Under the pieces are notes generated by a model. That model was given only the letters and a program-made list of their open reading frames with translations. It was not told the DNA's origin and did not search any database. A DNA stretch of 48,139 nucleotides, taken from NCBI GenBank assembly GCA_013297775.1, contig JAAFIL010000027.1, positions 1-48,139 of the forward strand. Direction: 5' to 3'. Below are positions 10,301 through 17,752 of this stretch, piece by piece. Made by a program: the position numbers and the translations under genes. Every line of letters begins with the position of its first letter. Position 1 is the stretch's first letter. The stretch comes from Bacteroidota bacterium. GTDB lineage: Bacteria > Bacteroidota > Bacteroidia > B-17B0 > Aurantibacillaceae.

Positions 10301-10841
10301 TTATGCCGATACCTTACAAGTACTTATTTCTACCGATTGTGGAGCCAGCTATACAAAGGTGTATGCCAAAGGTGGCGCAGCACTAAGCACAGCACCCTCT
10401 ACCCAAACACAATTTACACCTACTGCTACACAGTGGCGAAAAGATACGGTTAACTTAGCGGCTTATATTGGCAATCCGAATGTGTATGTAAAATTTAGAA
10501 ACATTAATTATTTTGGGCAATCGTTATTCATAGATAATATAAACTTAACAGGTGGCATTACCGTTAACGAACCAGAGAAATCTAATCCAATACATTTAAT
10601 TTCGATTTATCCCAATCCTGTAAGAAGCGATGGTTCTATTTTTGTAAAAGGAGAAGAGGATGGGGAGGTAGAAATTAATTTATACAGTATAGAAGGCAAG
10701 TTGATAGATAAATTATTTACCAAATTTAATACCCCTATTCCCTTGAGTAAATATAACCTCAGCAAAGGAACATACATTTATAAAATTACATCGAGTGATA
10801 AATTGCTAAATGGTAAATTAGTTATTACGGAAGGTAGATAA
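7335..10841 (+). CDS. Secreted Asp-box (BNR) / PKD protein with T9SS type A sorting domain
   Basis: An 1168-residue protein with a signal peptide (about 22 residues, ending SFGQ). Residues from about 120 to 810 contain eight Asp-box-like turns, among them SIDGGDNW, TTNGGISW, TSNGGTSW, SNDGGITW, STDGGASF and TTNGGVTW. This is the signature of a sialidase/VPS10/Ycf48-like beta propeller. A PKD domain follows around 815-900 (TWAWTFQNANL, then VTLTVTDA), then a jelly-roll-like region with paired Cys. The last 80 residues are a T9SS type A sorting domain (ISIYPNPV, then GTYIYKI). It is therefore predicted to cross the outer membrane through T9SS and be surface-bound or released. No catalytic sialidase residues can be assigned, so an enzymatic role is not claimed. 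Confidence 0.9.
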   Translation: MLVFKKVLLLFGCFSFLLSFGQSDKINQQSDLYKSAPDWAKLMYTENPNVNEVAQLFANYYKKTPFVKTQHTQYYKRWRKAINPYLNNEGYFDKSKKEELSLVIAQLKNSQQINKAKTVGNWTPLGPFKNFKAGGVIPSGALANVYTIGKCDAFPNIMYCGTEPGEVYKSIDGGDNWANASLSLVTAETPQAITANVGINALAVHPTNPNIVYIGSGSEVYKTTNGGISWISVFNSNILLSGYMENPAELHINTSNPQIVMVAGKEGIYRTSNGGTSWTQVLTNSCFDIKAKPGSPNTLYTVRTNTITNTHQFLTSTDAGLTWIPQSTGWYTSVDPARTVEGARIAVSAANTNRIYAFLIGDSKSGDNGFIGVYSSNDGGITWANTMGYDGAPYTTTHPNLIASSNSAGFNQGFYNCAIMASNTTANDLLVGGIGMWRSNDGGQSFQCIYNYSCGNYNPMHVDMQDFRAFGNEYWATTDGGNYKSLDLFNTQPQFKMDGINGTDFWGFGSGWNRDILVGGTFHNGVDVYGETFPSGVFLDLGGGEPASGYVNPGNQTAQARIYSTNVGSRIIPPSINGTVLNAPFQMTINEDAWFGESSEIEFHPSCYNHLYLGDQNKLYKSTDGGASFSLIYTASANTKVLGIEISRTNTNTMYIIVRPNSGSSYIVKTTNDWVTSSTITALPNGGNNLIMMSLDPENDQTIWLTYPRGGNMNKVYKTTNGGVTWVNQTTSLLNAQTIQAIQTIGGTNGGVYIATNLSCYYRNNTLSNWVLDNTNLPTSICATGIRPFYRDGKIRLASYGKGIWESPLYEAPTRPVAKIMVDKLSANLNCNVFYFDDYSMLNHTGATWAWTFQNANLSTSSVRNPTVTFNAVGNHTVTLTVTDANQVSASDTLVISVFNNTSGSISQNFETIFLQPNWFLEGAGNYSWSANNSVGGFGLSSKCMWVNNFIINQNNTFTDLVAPVNMLNVSPANAKLTFDVAYALYAPNYADTLQVLISTDCGASYTKVYAKGGAALSTAPSTQTQFTPTATQWRKDTVNLAAYIGNPNVYVKFRNINYFGQSLFIDNINLTGGITVNEPEKSNPIHLISIYPNPVRSDGSIFVKGEEDGEVEINLYSIEGKLIDKLFTKFNTPIPLSKYNLSKGTYIYKITSSDKLLNGKLVITEGR

Positions 10842-10892
10842 AACACATTTAAAGAAAGTATTGCTTTGTTTGTAGAATAGATGCAGCAAGCC

Positions 10893-10912
10893 AAGACGCA
10901 AAGTTCGCAAAG
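10893..10912 (+). repeat. Isolated short copy of the CGCAAAG repeat family
   Basis: The string AAGACGCAAAGTTCGCAAAG matches the opening segment of the 152-bp tandem units at 6661-7168 and, reversed, the tandem pair at 46637-46736. It sits about 50 bp after a stop codon, like the other copies, in a position typical of dispersed intergenic repeats. Confidence 0.6.
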
Positions 10913-11076
10913 GAATTATTATGTATAATGGTAGTAGATAAAATTGTTAGACAGCAATTCTCATAAATACATTACTACAAAGTGTATAATAAAATGATAA
11001 GAACAAAACTTATACTTATATTAAGAGAATTATATTTTAATCAATTGTTTAACGTGAATTATGGATTACCTCTCAC

Positions 11077-11210
11077 CTCGTCCTTGTTTAGCGAAGCGTA
11101 ACGAGGACGTTTGAGAACTGCGTTTGTAACGCAGATAAGGGGATGGTGTGGGCGTTACAAACGCCCGTTTAGAGCGTCCTCGTTTCCGCTAACGCTCAAA
11201 CAAGGACGAG
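11077..11210 (+). repeat. 134-bp hairpin-forming dispersed repeat, copy 2 (complete)
   Basis: This is a complete copy. Its terminal inverted repeats run from CTCGTCCTTGTTT to AAACAAGGACGAG, with only a few differences over about 35 bp. The inner arms CTGCGTTTGTAACGCAG and GGGCGTTACAAACGCCC are each self-complementary and also complementary to each other. It is more GC-rich than its surroundings. It has no coding capacity, so any movement would need a transposase or RAYT-like enzyme from elsewhere in the genome. Confidence 0.85.
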
Positions 11211-11232
11211 GGGGAGTTATAAAGTATAAAAT

Positions 11233-11263
11233 AAAAAGAGGCTTTTTCTAAGAGCCTCTTTTT
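11233..11263. terminator. Bidirectional rho-independent terminator
   Basis: An 11-bp stem (11233-11243 with 11253-11263, core AGAGGCT/AGCCTCT) is flanked by A-tracts on the left and T-tracts on the right. It can therefore serve both the plus-strand Asp-box gene and the converging minus-strand LamG gene, whose stop is at 11337. Confidence 0.8.
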
Positions 11264-11336
11264 TTAATTATAGAATGATAGGAACAAAATTTATACACAT
11301 GTTAAGCGCAATTATATTTTAATCCATTATTTAATA

Positions 11337-12599
11337 TTACTCTTGCGCCACAACCATACGCTTCACATCTATCGTTTTACCATCGGCTACAATGGAATAG
11401 ATATAAACACCGTTCGAGAGTTTATTGGCCTGTAACATCACAAAACTATTTCCTCGCTCTTCGATAGGGAAAGTGGCAACTTGTTTACCAAATAAATCAT
11501 AAACAACAAGGTCGGCCTTTTTTACTTTGCTCGATAAGTTAAAATCAACGCGGGTTTCACTTGCAAAAGGATTGGGTTCGTTTTGATTCATGGCATTACC
11601 GTTATCATTTATTGAACTTCCCGAAGTACCTGCTGTTCTAAGTTTTTCGGTTAATACTTCTATCATTAGCTTTTGTGCTTCAAGTTGTTTTTGTTGCTCC
11701 GATAATTTTACTTCGTTTGGTGTTAGCATTGTGTTAACTTCCATTTTTGCAAAAGGCGATGATGGAGAAGGAAAGGCTTGTGAGATAGGATCGGTAACCG
11801 TTTGATTGGCATCGCCTGTTTCGCGAATAACCAAACTTCTTTGATCAGGAATACCGCCACCACCTGCGTAAACAGGACAATCAAAATCACATCGCGGATC
11901 GTGTTTAAAAATATATTCAAATTCTTGTGGTTGCAAACGACGATCGTAAAACCGTAAATTATCCATACTCCCTTGAAAAGGAGCATCAAACACCTCTTGA
12001 CTACCGCCTAAAATTACTTTTTTACCTGCTACATATCCCCAAGGTATGTTATGTGTGGTTGAATTTTGAACGCCATTAACATAAATCTCCATAACGGAGT
12101 TGTCAATGTAGAAACCAACATGATACCATTTACCTAATGCTACAGGCACAGAGGAGCCTAGTATAACACGGTTACACACCCCCGAACCCGATGCCTTCGC
12201 TATAGAAAATCCACCTGCACCGCAACCGAGCGAATAAGCCTCTTGATTAACCCAACACGGATTTTTTGTAAATACTAAATAACTCGAATTAAAATTATCG
12301 AGTTTAAACCAACCTGAAAAAGAAATAGCCGTTGGTTTTAAAAGCACGTTATCGGGCAGTTCTATCCGACTCGTCGAGTTTCCTGCAAAATGGTAAGCGG
12401 TATTAAGAACTCCTGTGTGTCCTGTATCGCAAGTTACGTTAAACTCAGTACCATTTAAAAGTGGGTTGTTTACAGGAACTTGATTGATTACTCTATCACA
12501 ATCTAAAGGGTAGCACGCCTGTAAATTAGTGAGTAAAGTGGTTTGAGCCATTCCGCATTGCAAGGCAGATGCGAGAATTAATGTGGTGAGTTTTTTCAT
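11337..12599 (-). CDS. Secreted LamG-domain protein with T9SS type A sorting domain
   Basis: A 420-residue protein with a signal peptide (MKKLTTLILASALQCGMAQ). A LamG/concanavalin-like domain spans about residues 25-235, recognisable by ISFSGWFKLDN, KWYHVGFYIDNSVMEIYVNG, and GSMDNLRFYDRRLQPQEFEYIF at its end. A Gln/Glu-rich segment around 290-320 (KLSEQQKQLEAQKLMIEVLTEK without the first and last residues) probably forms a short coiled coil. The C-terminus is a T9SS type A domain (NEPNPFASETRVDF, YDLFGKQV, GVYIYSI). It is divergent from the sensor kinase at 13015, whose extracellular domain is also LamG and ends with the same YNRxLxxQE pattern. The two may bind related ligands or form one sensing circuit; that is inference. 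Confidence 0.88.
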   Translation of the reverse strand: MKKLTTLILASALQCGMAQTTLLTNLQACYPLDCDRVINQVPVNNPLLNGTEFNVTCDTGHTGVLNTAYHFAGNSTSRIELPDNVLLKPTAISFSGWFKLDNFNSSYLVFTKNPCWVNQEAYSLGCGAGGFSIAKASGSGVCNRVILGSSVPVALGKWYHVGFYIDNSVMEIYVNGVQNSTTHNIPWGYVAGKKVILGGSQEVFDAPFQGSMDNLRFYDRRLQPQEFEYIFKHDPRCDFDCPVYAGGGGIPDQRSLVIRETGDANQTVTDPISQAFPSPSSPFAKMEVNTMLTPNEVKLSEQQKQLEAQKLMIEVLTEKLRTAGTSGSSINDNGNAMNQNEPNPFASETRVDFNLSSKVKKADLVVYDLFGKQVATFPIEERGNSFVMLQANKLSNGVYIYSIVADGKTIDVKRMVVAQE

Positions 12600-13014
12600 T
12601 GGTATGTATTTTTAATAATTACCTACTCTATTAAAGCTTTTCGGTATCGCTTATAAACTAACTTCTTATTACTTGCTAGATTACAAGTTCAAAATTAAAT
12701 TACCGAGTATGTAAAAAATAGTAGTAAGCCTTACAAATCAACTTTGGCTTTAGAAGTGGTTACTTTTTTTAAACTTAGTTTTCGATTGGTTTAGAATCCA
12801 TCATTTAAAACGAAAAAGGTTTATCCAATCAGAAAACAAATAACTAATTACCCGACTTAAAATTCTATTCAGAAAAATAGACCACTTATCAAGTTAAGTT
12901 TAGTATTCATTCAAAAAATTACGTTTACTAAAAAAAGAAGTTGCGTAAATACAAAGCAATCCCTAGATTAGCAACATTATTAACCGTCTTCGCTTCCACA
13001 TAATTGCCTTTATA
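12600..13014. other. Divergent intergenic region with no further gene
   Basis: This is 415 bp of AT-rich sequence between the divergent LamG protein and LamG kinase genes. Both promoters must lie here, but I found no exact TAnnTTTG box that I would defend. The last 36 bp (12979-13014) are in frame with the kinase and encode what looks like the missing front of its signal peptide. Confidence 0.5.
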
Positions 13015-14487
13015 ATGCTGTTAGATGTATTCATACTTTCAGCGCAAAGCCAAAGAGGTTTAGTGGGGTCTTTCGATTTTAATGAAGCCTCCACTTTAAA
13101 TAAAGTTAATTCACAATACGCTAAAGCCATTGGTACTTATTTTGTTGAAGATAGGTTTGGTAATGCCCAAGAAGCCATTTACATTCAAGGCAACAGAGGT
13201 TCCTACCTTAACTTAGGAACAGCACCGAGTTTAAAACCTCGTGTAGGTTCTATTTCAATTTGGGTAAATGTTGAAAATATTAACTATCAAGGTGTAGGGT
13301 ACGAATTTAATCCGTTCATTTTAACTAAAAATTGTGATTGTGATAATTTTTATGAAGCGTATTCTATTGGTTTAAACTACTCAAGCAAAAAAATTTCTGC
13401 TGGAGCAAGTTTTTCAGAATATAAGCAAGTATCTTCAATAAGTGATTTTAAAGTAAAAACTAACCGTTGGTACCATTATGTATTAGCCTTCAACGATGAC
13501 ACGCTTTATTTTTACATTGATGGTAACTTGCAAAGTGCTTTGTTTAAAGGCTTTCCAACGCAGTTTTCGGCAAACGATTCAATAATGGTTGGTTATACTG
13601 CCAACAAAAAAAATGAACGCTTTTTAATTGGATCTGTTGATGATATATTTATTTATAATCGGGTGTTAAATGCCCAAGAGGTAAAAGCGTTGTACAATGC
13701 CCCTAATCCGAACCGCTTTAAAAATTTTTTATACCTGCTTTTAAAATTAACAGGTGTTGTTGCAGGGCTAGTCCTTTTAGTTTGGATCTTTGTAAGGCGC
13801 AGTAAAAAAGAACTTCGGTTAAAGCAAGAGCGCATCGAAATGCAATCTAAACTTAACGAGATGGAAACCCGTGCCATACGCATGCAAATGAATCCACACT
13901 TTGTATTCAATGCACTCAATTCTTTACAGCGCCTTATTCTCGAAGAAAATACAGAGAGCGCGTACACGTACCTTCTAAAATTTTCGATATTACTACGACG
14001 TATCTTAGAAAGTGCCGACTCAGAAAACATTTCGCTTCAAGAGGAATTAGAAATTTTAGAAGCCTATATTAACGTCGAAAAGATGCGTTTCGATCATACA
14101 TTTGAATATACCATTTACTCGGAGATAAAAAATCCTAACCAGATATTTATTCCGTTTATGCTTATTCAACCCATGGTTGAGAACGCTATATGGCATGGGC
14201 TTTTACCTAAAAAAGATAACAAACAGTTAAGCATTACATTTAAAACACTCGATGAACATTTTATTAGTTGCGAGGTAGAAGACAATGGCGTGGGAAGAGC
14301 AGACCTAACCAATAAAGCCAGTAATGAACCTTTAAAGCGTTCGATGTCTATAGGCTTCATCAATCAACGCTTCGAGATGATTCATAAAATGACTGGAAAA
14401 AAAGGATTATTAATGTTTAGTGATAAATTTCATGCGGATAACCACTCGGCTGGAACTAAAGTTACTATTGTTATTCCAATACAATAA
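13015..14487 (+). CDS. LamG-domain sensor histidine kinase, LytS-type
   Basis: A 490-residue membrane kinase. A LamG domain at about 15-225 (KPRVGSISIWVNVEN, NRWYHYVLAFNDDTLYFYIDG, GSVDDIFIYNRVLNAQEV) is followed by a transmembrane helix at about 237-260 and a linker coiled coil. Then comes the His_kinase domain with phospho-acceptor His295 in MNPHFVFNALNSLQ, and an HATPase domain with the N-box MVENAIWHG and the G1 box EDNGVG. The listed ATG gives a signal peptide lacking its basic front. Upstream codons in the same frame encode NRLRFHIIAFI, which completes an ideal signal sequence if translation starts at ATT 12979 or 12976. The LytTR regulator begins one base after the stop. It probably senses an extracytoplasmic carbohydrate or protein ligand. 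Confidence 0.9.
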   Translation: MLLDVFILSAQSQRGLVGSFDFNEASTLNKVNSQYAKAIGTYFVEDRFGNAQEAIYIQGNRGSYLNLGTAPSLKPRVGSISIWVNVENINYQGVGYEFNPFILTKNCDCDNFYEAYSIGLNYSSKKISAGASFSEYKQVSSISDFKVKTNRWYHYVLAFNDDTLYFYIDGNLQSALFKGFPTQFSANDSIMVGYTANKKNERFLIGSVDDIFIYNRVLNAQEVKALYNAPNPNRFKNFLYLLLKLTGVVAGLVLLVWIFVRRSKKELRLKQERIEMQSKLNEMETRAIRMQMNPHFVFNALNSLQRLILEENTESAYTYLLKFSILLRRILESADSENISLQEELEILEAYINVEKMRFDHTFEYTIYSEIKNPNQIFIPFMLIQPMVENAIWHGLLPKKDNKQLSITFKTLDEHFISCEVEDNGVGRADLTNKASNEPLKRSMSIGFINQRFEMIHKMTGKKGLLMFSDKFHADNHSAGTKVTIVIPIQ

Positions 14488-14488
14488 C

Positions 14489-15253
14489 ATGGCACTACAC
14501 GCTATCATAATTGATGATGAACTAGACGGGGTAAAAACGCTGAGTCTGTTAATCGAAAAGTTTATTCCCGAACTAAAAGTAATTGCGCAAACAACAAATG
14601 CCTTAGAGGGTATTGATATGATTAATAACTATCGTCCCGAGGTGGTGTTCTTAGATATTAATATGCCTATTCTTAATGGCTTTCAACTTATAGAAAACCT
14701 TACTTATAAAAATTTTCAATTGGTATTTACAACAGCTCATACAGAATATGGGTTAAAGGCATTAAAAAGTGGTGCCATGGACTACCTTTTAAAACCATTA
14801 GATATTAAAGAGATTAGAGAAACGTTAGATCGCATCAAAATCAAAAAAGTAAACCAGCAATTTAACTACGAACATGTTTTAAGTTTTATGGCCGAGCAAT
14901 TAGCCACCGAACGGTTTAAGGTGCCGCTTCCACGAAAACAACTTGTCGAATATGTTTTGCCTCACGAAATTATTTACATCGAGGCGCAGATACACCATTC
15001 TAAAGTAGCGTTAGTTAACCGAGAAATCATTAGCGTTACCAAACCGTTAAAAGAATACGAAACTTTATTATGTAAGGATGATGAAAAATTTATCCGTATT
15101 CACCATTCATTCATTATTAATGTCAATCACATTAAACGTTACTTAAAGGAAGATGGAGGTTTTGCCGTAATGCTAGGAAATAAAAGTATTCCTATATCTA
15201 AACATAAGAAGGATATTTTTTTGAAAGCAATTAATCTATCGAACGATGCATAA
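14489..15253 (+). CDS. LytTR-family response regulator
   Basis: A 254-residue cytoplasmic DNA-binding response regulator, cognate to the kinase immediately upstream. The receiver domain (residues 1-120) has the acidic pair Asp9-Asp10, phospho-acceptor Asp56 in VFLDINMP, the Thr in FTTAHTEYG and Lys in LLKPLD. The LytTR DNA-binding domain occupies about 150-250 (EIIYIEAQIHHSKV, then FIRIHHSFIINVNHI). I chose the ATG at 14489, one base after the kinase stop, because MALHAIIIDDE is the normal receiver start; a longer frame reaching back to 14420 overlaps the kinase and adds a non-homologous leader. Target genes are unknown; the divergent LamG protein is a candidate. Confidence 0.93.
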   Translation: MALHAIIIDDELDGVKTLSLLIEKFIPELKVIAQTTNALEGIDMINNYRPEVVFLDINMPILNGFQLIENLTYKNFQLVFTTAHTEYGLKALKSGAMDYLLKPLDIKEIRETLDRIKIKKVNQQFNYEHVLSFMAEQLATERFKVPLPRKQLVEYVLPHEIIYIEAQIHHSKVALVNREIISVTKPLKEYETLLCKDDEKFIRIHHSFIINVNHIKRYLKEDGGFAVMLGNKSIPISKHKKDIFLKAINLSNDA

Positions 15254-15333
15254 GATTAGTTATACGCTTTGAACCATCCGTCTCAAACGTCATCTTTCAA
15301 GGTAGTACTAATTTAAAGTGGATTGAATGGTTC

Positions 15334-15690
15334 TTAATTTTCGGGATAGCCGCGCTCTTTCCAACATTGAATGGCACTTAATTGCTCGCTACTCAAGCGG
15401 GTACTTTTAGGCATGGTTTGTCGTTCTAGCACTTCGCGGGCAAAAGACCCATCGTTTAAACTTCCACGAAGACCATTGTAAGAACCATAACCCGCATGGC
15501 AACTCACACAGTTGGCACTTATAATAGCTTTAATGTTAGAGTTGTAAGTAGATGCTGTTCCATTGCAAGCAACAGCGGCTGGGGCGGATGTTTCACTCTT
15601 TTTAGCGTCTTCCTTTTTTTTACAAGAAAATAAAACACCAAATCCAAAAACGAAAATGGCAATGGATATAAATAGTTTAAAAGATTTCAT
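15334..15690 (-). CDS. Small cytochrome c-like lipoprotein
   Basis: A 118-residue predicted lipoprotein. The hydrophobic leader ends in the lipobox LFSC with Cys23 as lipidation site, followed by a Lys-rich linker. The mature part has one haem c-binding motif CVSCH (Cys61, Cys64, His65) and Met93 in RQTMP as a likely distal ligand. The domain is short for a class I cytochrome c. It resembles the small c-type domains of Bacteroidota that precede or accompany PSD1/DUF-type haem lipoproteins. Its ATG overlaps the dnaG stop codon (ATGA), so it is translationally coupled to primase, an unrelated function. Electron-transfer partners are not evident here. Confidence 0.85.
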   Translation of the reverse strand: MKSFKLFISIAIFVFGFGVLFSCKKKEDAKKSETSAPAAVACNGTASTYNSNIKAIISANCVSCHAGYGSYNGLRGSLNDGSFAREVLERQTMPKSTRLSSEQLSAIQCWKERGYPEN

Positions 15691-17684
15691 TTTGTAATAA
15701 TTCTACCAAGTAAACGATTAACCCTACGTTTATGTTCTGTTAAAAAGACTAAATCTTTTAAAATAGTTTCTTCTGCCTCGTTAGGTATGGTTTTTAACAA
15801 CTCTTGTTTTTCGAGAATAATTTGGTGGAGTTTGCTTTCTTTGTAGCTATACAGCACATGCTGAATGCTCTTTTTGAGTTGCCACACTTCATCGTTAACA
15901 TACACGCCAAAGTTGGTCCACTTTTTACTAAGCTCGTAATTATTAAAAATACTTGTTATCACAAAATGCGAAATGGCTGGGTTAGGATGGTTTGAAAAAT
16001 CGGTAGCCGTAGCAATGCGTTCTTGTTTTAAATAACTTTCAACCTCATCTAACACCAACTGATGAATGGGGTTTTCAAAGCTAATTCTATCTCGCCACAA
16101 TTCGTACAAAATATGCTCAGTAGCAGTCATTTCAAAATCGTAGTTTGTAGCTTCTTCGTCTTCAGCATCAATGGTTAAAATTACTTTTCCGTAATTAAGC
16201 AATAAGCGTAAAAGTTCGCGTTCATCGGCATCGTAACGTAAATAAATTTCGTGAGGTTCTGGTTCTAAACTTTCTGTAACAACATCTGATGGCGTTTGCA
16301 ACTCGCCTGAATCAAAGTTACGTGGAGCTGTTCCTTTTTCTTTTTTTGAATCGGCGGTGCGGCGTAATTTAGTAACTTCAGTTTGCAAAATGCGCTCTTC
16401 CAATTGCATAATGTTGGCGCATTCTTTAATGTAAACGCCACGGGTAATCGCATCCGGAATCAAAGCAATATTATCCACAATATCTTTAATAACGCCCGCT
16501 TTTTTAATAGGGTCGTGTTGGGTTTCGGTGCTTAACTTTTGCGTTTTAAACAGTAAAAAATCTTTAGTATTGGTTTCGAGATAGGTCTTAAACGCTTCGG
16601 CTGTTACCTTTCGGCTATAACTATCGGGGTCATCATCGTTCGGAAAAGTGAGTAAACGCACATTCATCCCCTCTTCGAGCAACATGGGGATGGCGCGGTT
16701 ACTGGCCTTTTGCCCTGCCGCATCCCCATCAAACAACACCACAATATTTTTAGTGAACCGATGCAAGGCTTTTACATGCTCTATCGTTAGCGAAGTGCCA
16801 CTGCTGGCTACCACATTTTCGATACCCGCTTGGTGCATCGCAATCACATCCATATACCCTTCTACCAAATAGCACACATCGTTTTTTTGGATGGCTTTTT
16901 TACCAAACCATAAGCCATACAATACTTTACTTTTATTGTAAATTTCGGTTTCGGGACTGTTGATGTATTTAGCAGTGTTTTTATCGTTAGTTAAAATACG
17001 TCCTCCAAAGCCCACCACTCGGCCACCATCGTCATGAATGGGAAACATTACGCGCGAGGTCCAGCGATCAAATAAAAACGTTGACGTTAGTTCGGTGCCT
17101 TCTACAAATTTATTACTCACCACACTCATTCCTGTTTTGGCAAGGTAAGTAGCCTGATACCCATTTTTAATAGCGGTGTCGGTAAATGCACGTCGGTTTT
17201 CGAGGCTATACCCTAACTGAAATTTTTCGATAATATCGCTGCGTAATCCGCGCTCTTTAAAATATCCTAAACCAATGGAACGGCCTTCGTCGGTTTGGTG
17301 CATGACCTCTTTGTAATAGGTAACGGCATACTGCATCACCACAAACATACTTTCGCGCTCGTCTTGCTGTTTCTTTTCTTCGGGCGTTACTTCGCGTTCA
17401 ATAATTTCAATACCATATTTTTTGGCTAACCATTTTAAGGCTTCGGGATAACTCAGTTGCAAATGCTCCATAATAAAGTTAACCGTATTGCCCGCTTTAC
17501 CGCATCCAAAACATTTGTAAATACCTTTTACTGGCGATACCGTAAACGAGGGCGACTTTTCGCCATGAAACGGACAAAGACCTAGTAAATTAACACCTCG
17601 TTTTTTAAGCGTTATAAACTCTCCAAGCACATCTTCTACTCGAGAGGCTTCAATAATTTTATCAACCGTTTCTCTAGGTATCAC
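15687..17684 (-). CDS. dnaG: DNA primase
   Basis: Synthesises RNA primers at the replication fork. The N-terminal CHC2 zinc-binding domain is clear: CPFHGEKSPSF with Cys37 and His40, and CFGCG with Cys58 and Cys61. The Toprim catalytic core follows, with VEGYMDV near residue 273 and the acidic FDGDAAGQKA near 317-325. The C-terminal third is less conserved and should bind the DnaB helicase. At 665 residues the length is typical for Bacteroidota. The start at 17684 gives the conserved MIPRETVDKI opening. It is divergent from the hydrolase at 17753, and its stop overlaps the start of the haem lipoprotein gene. Confidence 0.97.
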   Translation of the reverse strand: MIPRETVDKIIEASRVEDVLGEFITLKKRGVNLLGLCPFHGEKSPSFTVSPVKGIYKCFGCGKAGNTVNFIMEHLQLSYPEALKWLAKKYGIEIIEREVTPEEKKQQDERESMFVVMQYAVTYYKEVMHQTDEGRSIGLGYFKERGLRSDIIEKFQLGYSLENRRAFTDTAIKNGYQATYLAKTGMSVVSNKFVEGTELTSTFLFDRWTSRVMFPIHDDGGRVVGFGGRILTNDKNTAKYINSPETEIYNKSKVLYGLWFGKKAIQKNDVCYLVEGYMDVIAMHQAGIENVVASSGTSLTIEHVKALHRFTKNIVVLFDGDAAGQKASNRAIPMLLEEGMNVRLLTFPNDDDPDSYSRKVTAEAFKTYLETNTKDFLLFKTQKLSTETQHDPIKKAGVIKDIVDNIALIPDAITRGVYIKECANIMQLEERILQTEVTKLRRTADSKKEKGTAPRNFDSGELQTPSDVVTESLEPEPHEIYLRYDADERELLRLLLNYGKVILTIDAEDEEATNYDFEMTATEHILYELWRDRISFENPIHQLVLDEVESYLKQERIATATDFSNHPNPAISHFVITSIFNNYELSKKWTNFGVYVNDEVWQLKKSIQHVLYSYKESKLHQIILEKQELLKTIPNEAEETILKDLVFLTEHKRRVNRLLGRIITK

Positions 17685-17752
17685 TTTATTTTCTGAACAG
17701 TAAATATACAGTAGAATTTTGAGTGTATATTTACTCCACCAATTTTTAGCTT

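Larger units (their letters stand above)
10993..11332. repeat. Imperfect 58-bp direct repeats flanking the hairpin element
   Basis: Positions 10993-11050 and 11274-11332 can be aligned over their whole length. Both start AATGATA and both contain the shared stretch AATTATATTTTAATC, with roughly ten differences between them. They bracket the 134-bp hairpin element (11077-11210) and the terminator (11233-11263). The whole 495-bp gap 10842-11336 thus holds only repeats and a terminator between two converging genes. Confidence 0.65.

Noticed and set aside
14420-14488. Longer start for the LytTR regulator
   Set aside because: It overlaps the kinase gene and adds 23 non-homologous residues before the normal receiver-domain start MALHAIIIDDE at 14489.
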